A DNA stretch of 64,000 nt. Origin: HLUCCA09 sp039822045. Its GTDB lineage: Bacteria > Pseudomonadota > Alphaproteobacteria > Rhodobacterales > Rhodobacteraceae. The translations under genes were made by a program, and so were the position numbers. Below the pieces are notes generated by a model. It was not told the origin of the DNA. It did not search any database and saw nothing but the letters and a program-made list of their open reading frames with translations. The stretch is from contig JBCBMY010000021.1 of the NCBI GenBank assembly GCA_039822045.1, positions 1 to 64,000 of the forward strand. The letters are read 5' to 3'. Shown one piece after another: positions 41,381 through 48,599 of the stretch (positions are counted from its first letter, which is position 1; the number at the start of each line of letters is the position of its first letter).

Positions 41381-42706
41381 TTACTGGAAGAGCGACAGGA
41401 TCGTCTGCGGCGCCTGGTTGGCGATCGACAGCGCCTGAACGCCAAGCTGCTGTTGAACCTGAAGGGCCTGCAGCTGGGCCGACGCGGCCTCCATGTCGGT
41501 GTCGACAAGGGCGCCGATGCCGGAGTTGAGGCTGTCGATCAGACGGCTGGTGAAGTCCGACTGAATCTCGATCCGCTTCTCGGTCGTACCGAAGGCCGCA
41601 GCACCGTTGATGGCCTTCTGGATGAAGCCCTCAATCAGATCGAGCGACGCTTCGGCGCCTTCAGCCGTCGAGACGTCGACATTGTTCAGGGCCTCAAGAC
41701 CGCCCCCAATCGTGTTGGTGACCGACGTGTCCTGAGAGCTCAGCTGTACAGCGATCGTGTCCGTGCCGTCGGTGACCGTGGACGTAAAGGTCAACGTGTC
41801 ACCAGTGACCGTGACATTGAAGATGTCGGAATCGAGCTGGTTGGTGGCCATCCAGGCCTTCGTCGATTCAAACAGACCCTGGGCGATGTCCGTCGCAGTG
41901 TCGCCATCGCGCGCCACATACTTGACGTCCATGTTGGGCATGTCGGTGTTCGCCGTGGCGGCTGCAACCGCCCCGGAATTGTAGCTGGCCGGAGCGAACG
42001 TGCTGCCATCTGCGTCGACGCCGAAGATATTGAGGGCATAGCCGTAGCCGGCATCCGTACCGTCTGCCGCGATTTCCGCCCCGATATCGATCGAGACCGA
42101 TTGCGTGGCATTCAGCGTGACGTTGGACGCGCCCACGTTGGCATTGAAGCTTGCACCTGCGGTACCGTCGAGGGCCGAGGCCGCCGTTCCGAGGTCTTGC
42201 TTGGCGACGTCGATGTTGGCAGCGGACACTGAGCCATCGGACGCGCGGTTCAGCGACGAGAGCACAGACGTGTTCCCACTGCCCGCGGCTGCTTCCCTGT
42301 TCGAGAGCAGGTTGAGGCCGTTGAACTGCGCCGAGTTCACGATGCCGGCGATCTGGTTGCGCAGGGAGTTCACCTCATCCTGCAGCTTGGTCCGGTCGAC
42401 GTTTTCTTCTTGAGCCGCAACGATCCGCTCTTTCACTTCGAGCAGCATTTCATTGACGCTCTCCGCTGCGTTCCGGGCAACGGTGACCGTGGACAGGCCG
42501 AGGTTGAGCGAGTCGGCAATGGCTTCGAAGCCCTTGACGTCGGACTCCATGACCTTGGAGATCGACCAGATGGCCGCGTTGTCCTTGGCTGTGGAGATCT
42601 TCTTGCCGGTCGAGATCATGTCCTGGGTCTTCGCCAGGTCCATAGAGATGCTTTTCAGCGTCTGGAGGGCCACCATCGAGCTGGTGTTCGTCAGGATGGA
42701 CGACAT
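41381..42706 (-). CDS. Flagellin (second tandem copy)
   Basis: At 441 aa it is exactly the length of the other copy. It begins MSSILTNTSSMVALQTLKSI and ends QAPQTILSLFQ. The N-terminal 120 residues differ from the first copy at about three in ten positions by eye, while the central region (about 124-285) differs at fewer than one in ten. Ribosome site AAAGGA precedes the ATG at 42706. Transcription is probably from a flagellar promoter near 42852-42879, possibly continuing into the 49-aa ORF and flbT. Confidence 0.95.
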   Translation of the reverse strand: MSSILTNTSSMVALQTLKSISMDLAKTQDMISTGKKISTAKDNAAIWSISKVMESDVKGFEAIADSLNLGLSTVTVARNAAESVNEMLLEVKERIVAAQEENVDRTKLQDEVNSLRNQIAGIVNSAQFNGLNLLSNREAAAGSGNTSVLSSLNRASDGSVSAANIDVAKQDLGTAASALDGTAGASFNANVGASNVTLNATQSVSIDIGAEIAADGTDAGYGYALNIFGVDADGSTFAPASYNSGAVAAATANTDMPNMDVKYVARDGDTATDIAQGLFESTKAWMATNQLDSDIFNVTVTGDTLTFTSTVTDGTDTIAVQLSSQDTSVTNTIGGGLEALNNVDVSTAEGAEASLDLIEGFIQKAINGAAAFGTTEKRIEIQSDFTSRLIDSLNSGIGALVDTDMEAASAQLQALQVQQQLGVQALSIANQAPQTILSLFQ

Positions 42707-42851
42707 ATCACTATCCTTTGATTTCGGCGGTTTTTTCGCCAAGCTTCGCAAGGCCGCGGTTCACGGCCGATGGGGGGACGTCATGTCCCTGCAGCAAGGC
42801 TTCAGCTGCGCCATCCGGACAGGATGCGAGGGGCTTATGCCGCCCGGTGCG

Positions 42852-42879
42852 TTAATGGCTCCCTAATCGGAACACTTTC
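42852..42879 (-). promoter_or_regulatory. Candidate sigma-28 promoter for the upstream flagellin
   Basis: The minus strand reads GAAAGTGT, 12 bases, then GCCATTAA: six of eight matches to TAAAGTTT and six of eight to GCCGATAA with near-standard spacing. It would give a leader of about 140 bases. Weaker than the TAAAGTT box of the other copy but at a sensible place. Confidence 0.35.
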
Positions 42880-42981
42880 GCGCTATTCCGCGCCGTGTCG
42901 AAACAGCGTGAATTTTCGAGGCTTTCGATTAGTTTGCCGCGGGCGTGTGGGGGTGTTCCGAGCGCGGCCCGCCGCCCGCGT

Positions 42982-43647
42982 CTAGTGCACAGGTATGATC
43001 CGCGCAGCGAGCCGCAGGGCGTGCGAGCGGTCCTGCGCCGCAGGGGGCATCACCGGGTCGTAGGCTGCGCGAATGATCGCAGCGATATCGGGACGAAGAA
43101 CCGTGTAACCCTCGGGCCCGCGCATCAGGGGAGCCCCCTCCGGCCCGCCGAAGGCCGTGTCGGACCAAAGCAGGATCGACTGAACCGCCTGTGTCAGCGC
43201 GAGTGTTTCTGCCGGGATCGCGGCGAGCGCGTCGTCGATCCGCACGAAGGCAAAGCATGCACGGATCGCGCCCTCCTTGTCGAAGCGGAAGATGCGATAT
43301 TGGTTGGCGTCCGCGTCCGCCAGCCGCTCCAGAAGCCCCGACAGATCCGGGATCAGCTGATCGAGCCCAGGCGTCTCGGCGAGCTCATGCCAGTCGCGCA
43401 GGAAGAAGAACATCAGGTTGGCGCCAAGTTCGGGATCGGTTTCGTTGATGGGCAGGTTTGCGAGCCCGGCCACGGCTTCGAGCGCGCCCTTGATCGTTTC
43501 GAGCGTCTGGTCGGCTACGCCAAACACGACCGGCGCGAGCGGGCGGCCCCAACGGGCACAGAGGAACGAACCGTCGGAGCGGGTGAAGAGGGCCTCGACG
43601 GCCTCCGGCGAGAGCAGATCGAGCGGGTTGGAGCGATTGGAACTCAT
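42982..43647 (-). CDS. Conserved hypothetical protein, unknown function
   Basis: The 221-aa soluble protein starts MSSNRSNPLDLLSPEAVEAL. It contains GSFLCARWGRPLAPVVFGVA, MFFFLRDWHELAETPGLDQL and FDKEGAIRACFAFVRIDDAL, with no signal peptide or membrane helix. I do not recognise the family. Its position between the second flagellin and the ruvCAB-linked genes gives no clear functional hint. The ribosome site is weak, so translation may depend on the upstream genes of the minus-strand cluster. Confidence 0.75.
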   Translation of the reverse strand: MSSNRSNPLDLLSPEAVEALFTRSDGSFLCARWGRPLAPVVFGVADQTLETIKGALEAVAGLANLPINETDPELGANLMFFFLRDWHELAETPGLDQLIPDLSGLLERLADADANQYRIFRFDKEGAIRACFAFVRIDDALAAIPAETLALTQAVQSILLWSDTAFGGPEGAPLMRGPEGYTVLRPDIAAIIRAAYDPVMPPAAQDRSHALRLAARIIPVH

Positions 43648-43672
43648 ACAGGCGAGAACAGGCAGGTTTGCA

Positions 43673-44032
43673 TTAAGCGATAGACATGTAGAGCACCGAC
43701 ATCAGCACCGCGAGGGCCAGGCGCTGGGCGTCTTGCACCATGTCGGAGCCCGTGAGCCGCGACACTTCCAGTTGCAACCCCGTGACCACCGCTCCGGGCA
43801 GCAGAAGCGCAATCGCGATCACGACATACGGAACGCCAAGCATTGCGCCGACCAGCAACGTGGACACCGTGAGCGCGATCCCCGGCACGAAGACCCCCAT
43901 CAGGCCGACGAACTGGCCCACGTGATCCCGCCGGTCCAGCGCGCCGACGGCCCGAAACCAGACGACAGTCAGAACGAGGATGTAGAACCACAGAAGCGTG
44001 GCAAGCGTCGAGATGGCGGTGATGAGGCTCAT
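43673..44032 (-). CDS. Small integral membrane protein, unknown
   Basis: The protein is 119 aa from the ATG at 44032, which overlaps the stop of the preceding 66-aa gene (ATGA). It has about three or four hydrophobic helices (AISTLATLLWFYILVLTVVW, FVGLMGVFVPGIALTVSTLL, PYVVIAIALLLPGAVVTGLQ) and a short cytoplasmic loop with RAVGALDRRDH. No known domain is recognised. Probably part of the ruv-linked transcript. Confidence 0.7.
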   Translation of the reverse strand: MSLITAISTLATLLWFYILVLTVVWFRAVGALDRRDHVGQFVGLMGVFVPGIALTVSTLLVGAMLGVPYVVIAIALLLPGAVVTGLQLEVSRLTGSDMVQDAQRLALAVLMSVLYMSIA

Positions 44033-44229
44033 GGCGACAGACCCGCAGCTATGAGGGTGTCGCAATAGATGGCATCATTCGTCTGCGTATCCAACCGGCG
44101 AACCTCGACGATGTTGCTGGACTGGGGCCCAATCCGGAGAGCCCGCGCCATGTCTTGCCCATGCACGCCTTGGGAGAGTGGCACGAGAAGGTCGGTGATC
44201 TCAGCTTTCAAACAGACCGCGCTGGTCAT
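44029..44229 (-). CDS. 66-aa hypothetical protein overlapping the ruvB end
   Basis: The frame starts MTSAVCLKAEITDLLVPLSQ at 44229, inside the last codons of ruvB, and ends with a 4-bp overlap onto the membrane-protein gene. The body reads like a compact folded domain (ARALRIGPQSSNIVEVRRLD, DAIYCDTLIAAGL). The overlaps at both ends argue for a real gene. A longer start at 44265 is possible. Family unknown. Confidence 0.55.
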   Translation of the reverse strand: MTSAVCLKAEITDLLVPLSQGVHGQDMARALRIGPQSSNIVEVRRLDTQTNDAIYCDTLIAAGLSP

Positions 44230-45247
44230 CTTTGGCAGTCGGTATGTCGGGGGCACGAAGGCCAAGATGCGCCCAGCCCTTTGGTGCGAGCATGCGGCCG
44301 CGCGGTGTGCGCTGGATGAGACCCTGTTGGAGCAGGTAGGGCTCGATCACTTCTTCGAGCGCATCGCGGCTTTCGGCAAGTGCTGCGGCCATGGTTTCGA
44401 GACCGACCGGCCCTCCGGCATAGTTCTCGGCGATCAGCCGCAGATAGCGCTGGTCGGCGCCGTCAAGACCCAATGAATCAACGCCAAGGCGAGTCAATGC
44501 GCTGTCTGCCAAGGCGCGCGTGATGGTGCCGTCGCCCTCGACCACGGCGAAATCGACGACGCGGCGCAGAAGCCGGCCGGCGATCCGCGGGGTTCCGCGC
44601 GCGCGCGCGGCGATCTCGCGCGTGCCGTCGGGCTCGGCGGGGACGCCGAGCCGCTCGGCGCCCCGCGCTGTGATCCTCTGGAGCTCGTCGATCGTGTAGA
44701 ACTGCAGCCGCACGGGGATCCCGAACCGGTCGCGGAGCGGGGTCGTCAGCAAGCCGAGCCGCGTGGTTGCGCCGACCAACGTGAAGGGCTGCAGATCGAT
44801 CCGTACGGTCCGTGCGGCGGGACCTTCGCCGATGACGAGATCGAGCGCGAAATCCTCAAGCGCCGGGTAGAGAACTTCCTCAACCACCGGGGACAGGCGG
44901 TGGATCTCATCGATGAACAATACGTCGCGTGGATCGAGATTGGTGAGGATTGCGGCAAGATCGCCTGGGCGGGCGAGCACCGGCCCAGACGTCATTCGGA
45001 AGCCGACACCAAGCTCGCGCGCCATGATCTGCGCCAGCGTGGTCTTTCCGAGGCCCGGGGGCCCGTGGAACAGCGTGTGGTCCATCGCTTCGCCGCGGCG
45101 CCGGGCGCTCTCCAGAAAGATAGAAAGATTGGCGCGCACCTCCTCCTGGCCAACGAAGTCGGACAGCCGCTCGGGGCGCAGGGCGCGGTCGGTGGCCTCT
45201 TCGCCCTCGAGAGCGACGCCGCGCAGGGTGGGGTCGGGTTCGCTCAT
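44201..45247 (-). CDS. ruvB: Holliday junction branch migration ATPase RuvB
   Basis: The 348-aa protein begins with the RuvB signature RALRPERLSDFVGQEEVRAN. It has Walker A GPPGLGKT (62-69), Walker B DVLFIDEIHRLSP, sensor LVGATTRLGLLTTPLRDRFG, and the C-terminal winged helix (LLQQGLIQRTPRGRMLAPKGW). It forms hexameric motors on RuvA-bound Holliday junctions. It lies 4 bp after ruvA. Confidence 0.97.
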   Translation of the reverse strand: MSEPDPTLRGVALEGEEATDRALRPERLSDFVGQEEVRANLSIFLESARRRGEAMDHTLFHGPPGLGKTTLAQIMARELGVGFRMTSGPVLARPGDLAAILTNLDPRDVLFIDEIHRLSPVVEEVLYPALEDFALDLVIGEGPAARTVRIDLQPFTLVGATTRLGLLTTPLRDRFGIPVRLQFYTIDELQRITARGAERLGVPAEPDGTREIAARARGTPRIAGRLLRRVVDFAVVEGDGTITRALADSALTRLGVDSLGLDGADQRYLRLIAENYAGGPVGLETMAAALAESRDALEEVIEPYLLQQGLIQRTPRGRMLAPKGWAHLGLRAPDIPTAKDDQRGLFES

Positions 45248-45251
45248 CGGC

Positions 45252-45950
45252 CTAGCCCTTTGGTGCGAGGCGCTTCAGCGCGGCTCGGATCAGCGCCGCG
45301 GCGCCCTCGATGCCCTCGCCAGCAGCTTCCGCGACGGCTGATGCGGCTTCCGACTGGCCATAGCCGAGGTTGATCAGGGCCGAGAGGGCGTCGGCCTGGG
45401 CTGCGGCGGGCGCAGGGGCGGACTGCGCGGGCGTGGCGGAAGAGAGCTCCGGCTTCGCCGCGGTGAAGCTGTCCGGGCTGGCCTCGGGAAGATCCCCCGC
45501 CGGTGCGACAGCTGCCGCGGGGCCGGGACCCGCGCCCATAGCCATCACGCCTGCGGCCTTGTCCTTGAGTTCGTTGACAACCCGTTGCGCGAGCTTGGGC
45601 CCGACGCCGGGTGCGGCGCGCACCGCCGCCCAATCGCCCAGCGCGATCGCCCGGCCGACACCCTCAGGGCCCAAGGCGCCCAAGATCGCAAGGCTCGCCT
45701 TGGCGCCGATCCCCTGAACCGATGTGAGAAGGCGATGCCATTCTTTCTCTTGCAGTGTCGTGAAGCCGAAGAGCTGCAACAGGTCTTCCCGCACCAGCAG
45801 ATCGGTATAGAGCGCGGCATGCTGCCCCTGCCCTGGCATCGCTGCGCGGGTGCGCTCGGAAACATGGACGAGGTAGCCGACACCGCCGACGTCGAGCAGA
45901 ATGTGGTCGGGCCCCAGCCAGTCGATCCGGCCAGCCAAACGCCCGATCAC
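45252..45950 (-). CDS. ruvA: Holliday junction DNA helicase subunit RuvA
   Basis: The protein is 232 aa. The N-terminal OB domain (MIGRLAGRIDWLGPDHILLD) is followed by the helix-hairpin-helix pair (LLTSVQGIGAKASLAILGAL and APGVGPKLAQRVVNELKDK). An Ala/Pro-rich linker (about 155-185) precedes the C-terminal RuvB-binding domain (ALINLGYGQSEAASAVAEA). The linker makes it longer than E. coli RuvA. The start overlaps the ruvC stop (ATGA). Confidence 0.97.
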   Translation of the reverse strand: MIGRLAGRIDWLGPDHILLDVGGVGYLVHVSERTRAAMPGQGQHAALYTDLLVREDLLQLFGFTTLQEKEWHRLLTSVQGIGAKASLAILGALGPEGVGRAIALGDWAAVRAAPGVGPKLAQRVVNELKDKAAGVMAMGAGPGPAAAVAPAGDLPEASPDSFTAAKPELSSATPAQSAPAPAAAQADALSALINLGYGQSEAASAVAEAAGEGIEGAAALIRAALKRLAPKG

Positions 45951-46456
45951 CGCGCACCCGCCCGGGCCAGCGCCGCGTCAAGGCGTCCTGCCGATTGCAA
46001 ATTGTGGGCATGGCAGACCGCGACGGCCAGCGCATCGGCCGCATCCGGGCCAGCGACCGCGACCCCTGGAAAGTGCAGGCCGATCATGTGGGCGATCTGG
46101 CGTTTGTCGGCATGGCCGACGCCCACCACCGCCTTCTTGACAGCGTTGGGCGCGTACTCTCCCACCTCCAGCCCGGCCTGTGCCGGGGCGAGCAGCGCTA
46201 TCCCCCGCGCCTGTCCGAGCTTTAGGGTGCCCGCCGCGTCGCGATTGACGAATGTCTGCTCCACGGCGGCGGCGCTTGGGCTGTGCGCGGCGAGAACGGC
46301 CGAGAGCTGTGTAAAGAGCGTCAGGAGACGTGTCGGAAGTGGGCCATCGCCGCTTTTGCACTGCCCATTCGCGACATGGCTGAGTCGCGTGCCCGAGACC
46401 TCGATCACCCCCCAGCCGAGGCTGCGAAGCCCCGGATCGATCCCGATGACGCGCAT
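45947..46456 (-). CDS. ruvC: Crossover junction endodeoxyribonuclease RuvC
   Basis: The protein is 169 aa from the ATG at 46456 after AGAGGGG. The start MRVIGIDPGLRSLGWGV gives catalytic Asp7, AAAVEQTFVNRDAAGTLKLG gives Glu66, and GPDAADALAVAVCHA gives the paired Asp138/Asp141. It cleaves Holliday junctions symmetrically. First gene of ruvCAB. A longer frame upstream lacks the conserved start. Confidence 0.97.
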   Translation of the reverse strand: MRVIGIDPGLRSLGWGVIEVSGTRLSHVANGQCKSGDGPLPTRLLTLFTQLSAVLAAHSPSAAAVEQTFVNRDAAGTLKLGQARGIALLAPAQAGLEVGEYAPNAVKKAVVGVGHADKRQIAHMIGLHFPGVAVAGPDAADALAVAVCHAHNLQSAGRLDAALARAGAR

Positions 46457-46835
46457 GTGAGCGCCCCTCTGCTGCTCGAAAGTCACGATTTTCGTGACAC
46501 TTTGTTTCGACCTAGCACGAAACGCGAACATCGGCCAAGGGCCCAACGCCGTAGCGGCACGATCGGAGAGGTGCGGCGCGGCCCGTTTGCGACATTCCAA
46601 ATGCTGGTTGCGCCGCTCCTGCTCTGAAAACGACGCGGAATGCCGTCGCTTTTAGACGTTTGGAATTATTGGTGAAATTTTGACTAACAGCTATGCCGCC
46701 GGTGCATGGGTCGGATGCAAAAATCGCCTATTGCATGGGCAATCGGGCGCCCCTAGGTGGGTCTGGCGAGCAATGCTCGACACCGGAAACATCCACACAA
46801 ATCCCCGATGGGGGACCGACCTACGGAGACGCCAG
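46457..46835. other. 379-bp region between divergent ruvC and DUF1127 genes
   Basis: It contains the two candidate operators near ruvC, an 8-bp inverted pair ATTCCAAA (46594-46601) and TTTGGAAT (46659-46666), and short GCATGGG repeats around 46700-46745. An open frame running 46680 into the DUF1127 gene exists but lacks a ribosome site and looks non-coding. No tRNA or riboswitch was recognised. Confidence 0.55.
46482..46529 (-). promoter_or_regulatory. Two candidate operators upstream of ruvC (dyad and LexA-like box)
   Basis: GTCACGA-TTT-TCGTGAC (46482-46498) is a perfect 7-bp dyad 26 bp before the ruvC start. Slightly further upstream the minus strand reads GTTC-N7-GTGC (46515-46529), one base off the alphaproteobacterial LexA consensus GTTC-N7-GTTC. 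SOS control of ruvCAB is established in other bacteria. Here the LexA assignment is inferred. Confidence 0.4.
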
Positions 46836-47042
46836 ATGGCCTTTTTCGACACTTCCCGCCCTGCAAATGCCGGCCAGCTGCGCCGTGCTGTCGCCACCCT
46901 CTTCACCGACTTCGCCGCGTGGCGCGATGCCCGTGCAACGCGCACTGCGCTGAACAAGCTCACCGACCGTGAGCTGAGCGATATCGGTCTCCAGCGCTCG
47001 GACTTCGACGAGATGGCCGACCGCGGCGTGTCGCGCTTCTGA
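46836..47042 (+). CDS. DUF1127 small protein
   Basis: The 68-aa protein starts MAFFDTSRPANAGQ, with GGAG about 8 bases upstream, and ends in the DUF1127 (YjiS-like) motif LNKLTDRELSDIGLQRSDFD. Small DUF1127 proteins in alphaproteobacteria are highly expressed, often stress-related and linked to RNA or phosphate metabolism. The role of this one is not known. It is followed by a strong terminator, so it is monocistronic. Confidence 0.88.
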   Translation: MAFFDTSRPANAGQLRRAVATLFTDFAAWRDARATRTALNKLTDRELSDIGLQRSDFDEMADRGVSRF

Positions 47043-47084
47043 GACTAGGCAACACGGGCCAGAAGGCCCGGTGAGCCCCGGTTT

Positions 47085-47116
47085 AACGCCCCCGCCGCAA
47101 GGACGGGGGCGTTTCG
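47085..47116 (+). terminator. Rho-independent terminator after the DUF1127 gene
   Basis: AACGCCCCCG (47085-47094) and CGGGGGCGTT (47104-47113) form a perfect 10-bp stem with a 9-base loop and a short T-run (GTTTCGATT). On the other strand the stem is followed by AAACC, so it mostly serves the DUF1127 transcript, with the convergent DUF2235 gene ending 30 bp further on. Confidence 0.75.
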
Positions 47117-47147
47117 ATTCTAGAGCAGTTGAAGACGGCTGGTCGGG

Positions 47148-48365
47148 CTAGGCCGCGTGTTGGAAGCCGCGGACACCGTCATTTTCCTTGGGCAGGATGC
47201 GCAGTGTTATGAGCGCGAGCTTGGTCGAGTCGTATCCATGGTTTTCCAGCCACCGCCAGCTCGCCCCCGAGACACGACGGGCATGCCGGTTCATTCCGTA
47301 TGAGCCAACTGCTTTGTGGATCTCGTTGGCGAAGCTCGGGCTGATCTCCTCAACGATCTTCTCATGATGGTTGTTGACGAAGAAAGGGTGCTCGAGGTCG
47401 CTGGCTATCGGCAGCTTGTCGATCGCCTTGCTCCGGTTGTCGGTCATGAGGATCTTGTTCGACTGCGTAAGGAGTTGCGTCTGGTGCACCTGCTTTTTGA
47501 GGATCTGGCCGAGCAGGATCTGGGCATATTTCTCGGCAATCTCCGTTTTGCTCATAGTAGAGGTATCGGTGAACCGGCTTCCGTGGCGCATCAGGAACTC
47601 CTTGGCGATCGAATACCCGATCTGGCCGATTGGCATGTCGTTGTAGCGCGTCGCGTCCTCGTGCTCACCCGGCATTACGTAGACCTCGTAGTCGTCGCAC
47701 GTCGTCCCACGCTTTGGCATACTTGACCCGAAATACTTGTCCTTCTGGAACTTGTTGATCATGCGCGTCGCAACGATGCCCCTGAAGTGCTGAACCGTAG
47801 GCGGAAGGGACTTGCGGGTCGTGTGGTAATAGGTGCCGTCGTATTTGATCTTGCTTTTGAAATCGTTCATCTTTCCGAAAAGACCGCCGGCCACAGGATC
47901 GAACAGGAACATGTTGATCTGGGGCATAAGCAGGGTGGGGTGCTTTTCGCAGTAGCGCGTGATCAGCCAAGCCAGATAGGTGCAGCACACCGCGCCGCGG
48001 CTAAAGCCGCACAGGTTGACGGCTTTTACCGGCTCGGCAGAGTTCATCTGCTCGACCACATAGTCCATGCCCTTCTTGATCCGCGACATGACGCCCCGAC
48101 CGTGCCCGGCGCTCGCGTCCTTCTGGAAGTCTGTGGGCACGTCGGGCAGCTCGATCTTGTGGCCGTCCTGCAGCTTGAAGCCTGCGCCCTCCCGCTCGTA
48201 GCGGACAGTCTTGTTTTTGTTGCCACCTACGCCGTTCAGGCCAAAGTGGCGCCCGACGGCCAGCTCATTCAAATGCGGCACGGCATAGATTGCGCCGTGG
48301 CCCTCGCTCAGACTGTTGCCGCTGCCGGCGAAGAAGAGCGTGATGGTGTTTCTCGGATGTGCCAT
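47148..48365 (-). CDS. DUF2235 alpha/beta-hydrolase-like protein (possible phospholipase)
   Basis: The protein is 405 aa from the ATG at 48365 (AAGGGA upstream). The N-terminus NTITLFFAGSGNSLSEGHGA resembles the DUF2235 opening that usually reads F-x-D-G-T-x-N. The nucleophile elbow is G120-F-S122-R-G124 (VNLCGFSRGAVCCTYLAWLI), as in Tle1-type T6SS phospholipases, and a FDPVAGG segment follows. No VgrG, PAAR or immunity gene is adjacent. Base composition looks less GC-rich than its neighbours and the protein is Lys/Asn-rich, which suggests acquisition by transfer. It may be a solitary lipase, or a toxin-like gene lacking its system. Confidence 0.75.
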   Translation of the reverse strand: MAHPRNTITLFFAGSGNSLSEGHGAIYAVPHLNELAVGRHFGLNGVGGNKNKTVRYEREGAGFKLQDGHKIELPDVPTDFQKDASAGHGRGVMSRIKKGMDYVVEQMNSAEPVKAVNLCGFSRGAVCCTYLAWLITRYCEKHPTLLMPQINMFLFDPVAGGLFGKMNDFKSKIKYDGTYYHTTRKSLPPTVQHFRGIVATRMINKFQKDKYFGSSMPKRGTTCDDYEVYVMPGEHEDATRYNDMPIGQIGYSIAKEFLMRHGSRFTDTSTMSKTEIAEKYAQILLGQILKKQVHQTQLLTQSNKILMTDNRSKAIDKLPIASDLEHPFFVNNHHEKIVEEISPSFANEIHKAVGSYGMNRHARRVSGASWRWLENHGYDSTKLALITLRILPKENDGVRGFQHAA

Positions 48366-48599
48366 TGTCCATGTCCCTTTTCTGTCACCCTGGCGCGGCA
48401 TGCAGCCGGCTCTGTGTTGGCATCGCGCAAGGGGCAGGAACGGTTCAGAAAAAGTGGGGATCTGGATTTGGGGACGCCGCAATGTGGGGGCCGAGCGCTG
48501 GCCGAAGCCGCGAGAGCGTGATTGATCCTATGGCATTCCGCCCTCTGGCCCTGCCTGACCTGGCGCGCTAGCACTGTGCAAAGCACAGCGGAGGCCCCG

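Noticed and set aside
40481..42855. 12-mer TTAACGCACCGG (40481-40492) recurring inverted at 42844-42855 upstream of the two flagellins
   Set aside because: Opposite orientation relative to the two genes and different distances from the starts; more likely coincidence than a shared control site.
46680..46835. N-terminal extension of the DUF1127 gene
   Set aside because: No ribosome site at the far start, and the GGAG-preceded ATG at 46836 gives the usual small DUF1127 size.
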